A DNA stretch of 5,757 nucleotides. Origin: Polaromonas sp. YR568 (GTDB taxonomy: Bacteria > Pseudomonadota > Gammaproteobacteria > Burkholderiales > Burkholderiaceae). Below the pieces are notes generated by a model that saw only the letters and a list, made by a program, of their open reading frames with translations, did no database searches and was not told where the DNA came from. Where the stretch lies: NCBI GenBank assembly GCA_945871335.1, contig CAMBWM010000154.1, forward strand, positions 1 to 5,757, given 5' to 3'. Positions 5,324-5,757 of the stretch are shown here, one piece after another; the first letter of the stretch is position 1, and each line of letters begins with the position of its first letter. Position numbers and translations under genes: made by a program.

Positions 5324-5757
5324 ATGCTTGACATCAACCTTCTCCGCAAAGACCTGCCCTCGGCCATCGCCCGCCTGGAAACCCGCAAACGCCCGCAGGC
5401 GTTTTTGAACGTCGAGGCCTTCCAGGCGCTCGAAGCCGAGCGCAAGACCTGCCAGATGCGCACCGAAGAGTTGCAAAACCAGCGCAACAACCTGTCCAAG
5501 CAGATCGGCCAGCTCAAAGCCAAGGGCGAAGACGCCAGCGCTGTGATGGCCCAGGTCAGCGCATCTAAGACTGAGCTTGAAAGCATGGCGACCCGGCTCG
5601 ACCAGATCCAGACCGAGCTGCAGGCCCTGCTGCTGGCCGTACCCAATTTGCCGCACGAAAGCGTGCCCGAAGGCGCCGGCGAAGCCGGCAATGTCGAAGT
5701 GCGCAAATGGACGCCTGCGCAAGGTCTGGGCGGCGTGCCCGCTGCCTTTGCTTTCGA
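5324..5757 (+). CDS. serS: Seryl-tRNA synthetase, N-terminal part (runs off the window end)
   Basis: The first 144 residues of a class II aminoacyl-tRNA synthetase that charges tRNA-Ser (and tRNA-Sec where present) with serine in the cytosol. The start [10 protein letters not shown] is the standard bacterial SerRS N-terminus. Next comes the long antiparallel coiled-coil arm that grips the tRNA variable arm, about residues 28-104, with the typical [23 protein letters not shown] run (40-62, given here as the region with the QNQRN turn) and the second helix ending [10 protein letters not shown] (102-111). The HESVPEG signature (111-117) marks the entry to the catalytic domain, whose motifs 1-3 lie outside the window; full-length enzymes are about 425-435 residues. 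The ATG at 5324 is preceded by no Shine-Dalgarno sequence. It follows ispH on the same strand by 33 bp and may be transcribed from its own promoter as well as by read-through. Confidence 0.97.
   Translation, partial: MLDINLLRKDLPSAIARLETRKRPQAFLNVEAFQALEAERKTCQMRTEELQNQRNNLSKQIGQLKAKGEDASAVMAQVSASKTELESMATRLDQIQTELQALLLAVPNLPHESVPEGAGEAGNVEVRKWTPAQGLGGVPAAFAF

Noticed and set aside
5303..5722. Two overlapping minus-strand open frames over serS
   Set aside because: The plus strand encodes the unmistakable SerRS N-terminus and coiled-coil arm, so these are antisense shadows.

Overview
The window is ordinary bacterial chromosome: dense, GC-rich (about 60% by eye), with short intergenic gaps. 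Gene order and protein sequences suggest a betaproteobacterium of the Burkholderiales, probably Comamonadaceae (Polaromonas/Rhodoferax-like). That assignment rests on my recollection of the radC / FKBP-type isomerase / ispH / serS order in that group and on the protein style; no search was run.

Left part (1-2290, + strand): a catabolic cluster of three genes. The 3' part of a DapA-superfamily dehydratase/aldolase is followed by a FadR-type GntR regulator and then a short-chain-dehydrogenase-fold enzyme that closely resembles uronate dehydrogenase (Udh). Together they look like part of an oxidative hexuronate (galacturonate/glucuronate) or aldarate catabolic locus. Udh would make the aldarolactone, the DapA-like enzyme would act on a downstream keto-deoxy acid, and the GntR protein would sense a pathway acid. 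The 5' end of the first gene and any further pathway genes lie outside the window.

Middle (2310-3662, - strand): an Smr-domain putative RNA endonuclease resembling E. coli SmrB, which acts on collided ribosomes, lies 9 bp downstream of radC (JAMM/MPN+ protein). The two are probably co-transcribed. The Smr gene converges on udh with only 19 bp between stop codons.

Right part (3663-5757, + strand): a divergent intergenic region rich in inverted repeats leads into an FKBP-type peptidyl-prolyl isomerase (fkpB/slpA) and ispH, the last enzyme of the MEP isoprenoid pathway, separated by 3 bp. The start of serS (seryl-tRNA synthetase) follows and runs off the window end. serS has a TAAAAT box 6 bp before its ATG and no Shine-Dalgarno sequence, so its mRNA may be nearly leaderless.

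I saw no mobile element, CRISPR array, tRNA, rRNA or prophage sequence. There is no clear evidence of a wholly new system. The most open questions are the substrate of the DapA-like protein beside udh, the role of the SmrB-like protein next to radC, and the control sequences at the radC/fkpB and ispH/serS junctions.
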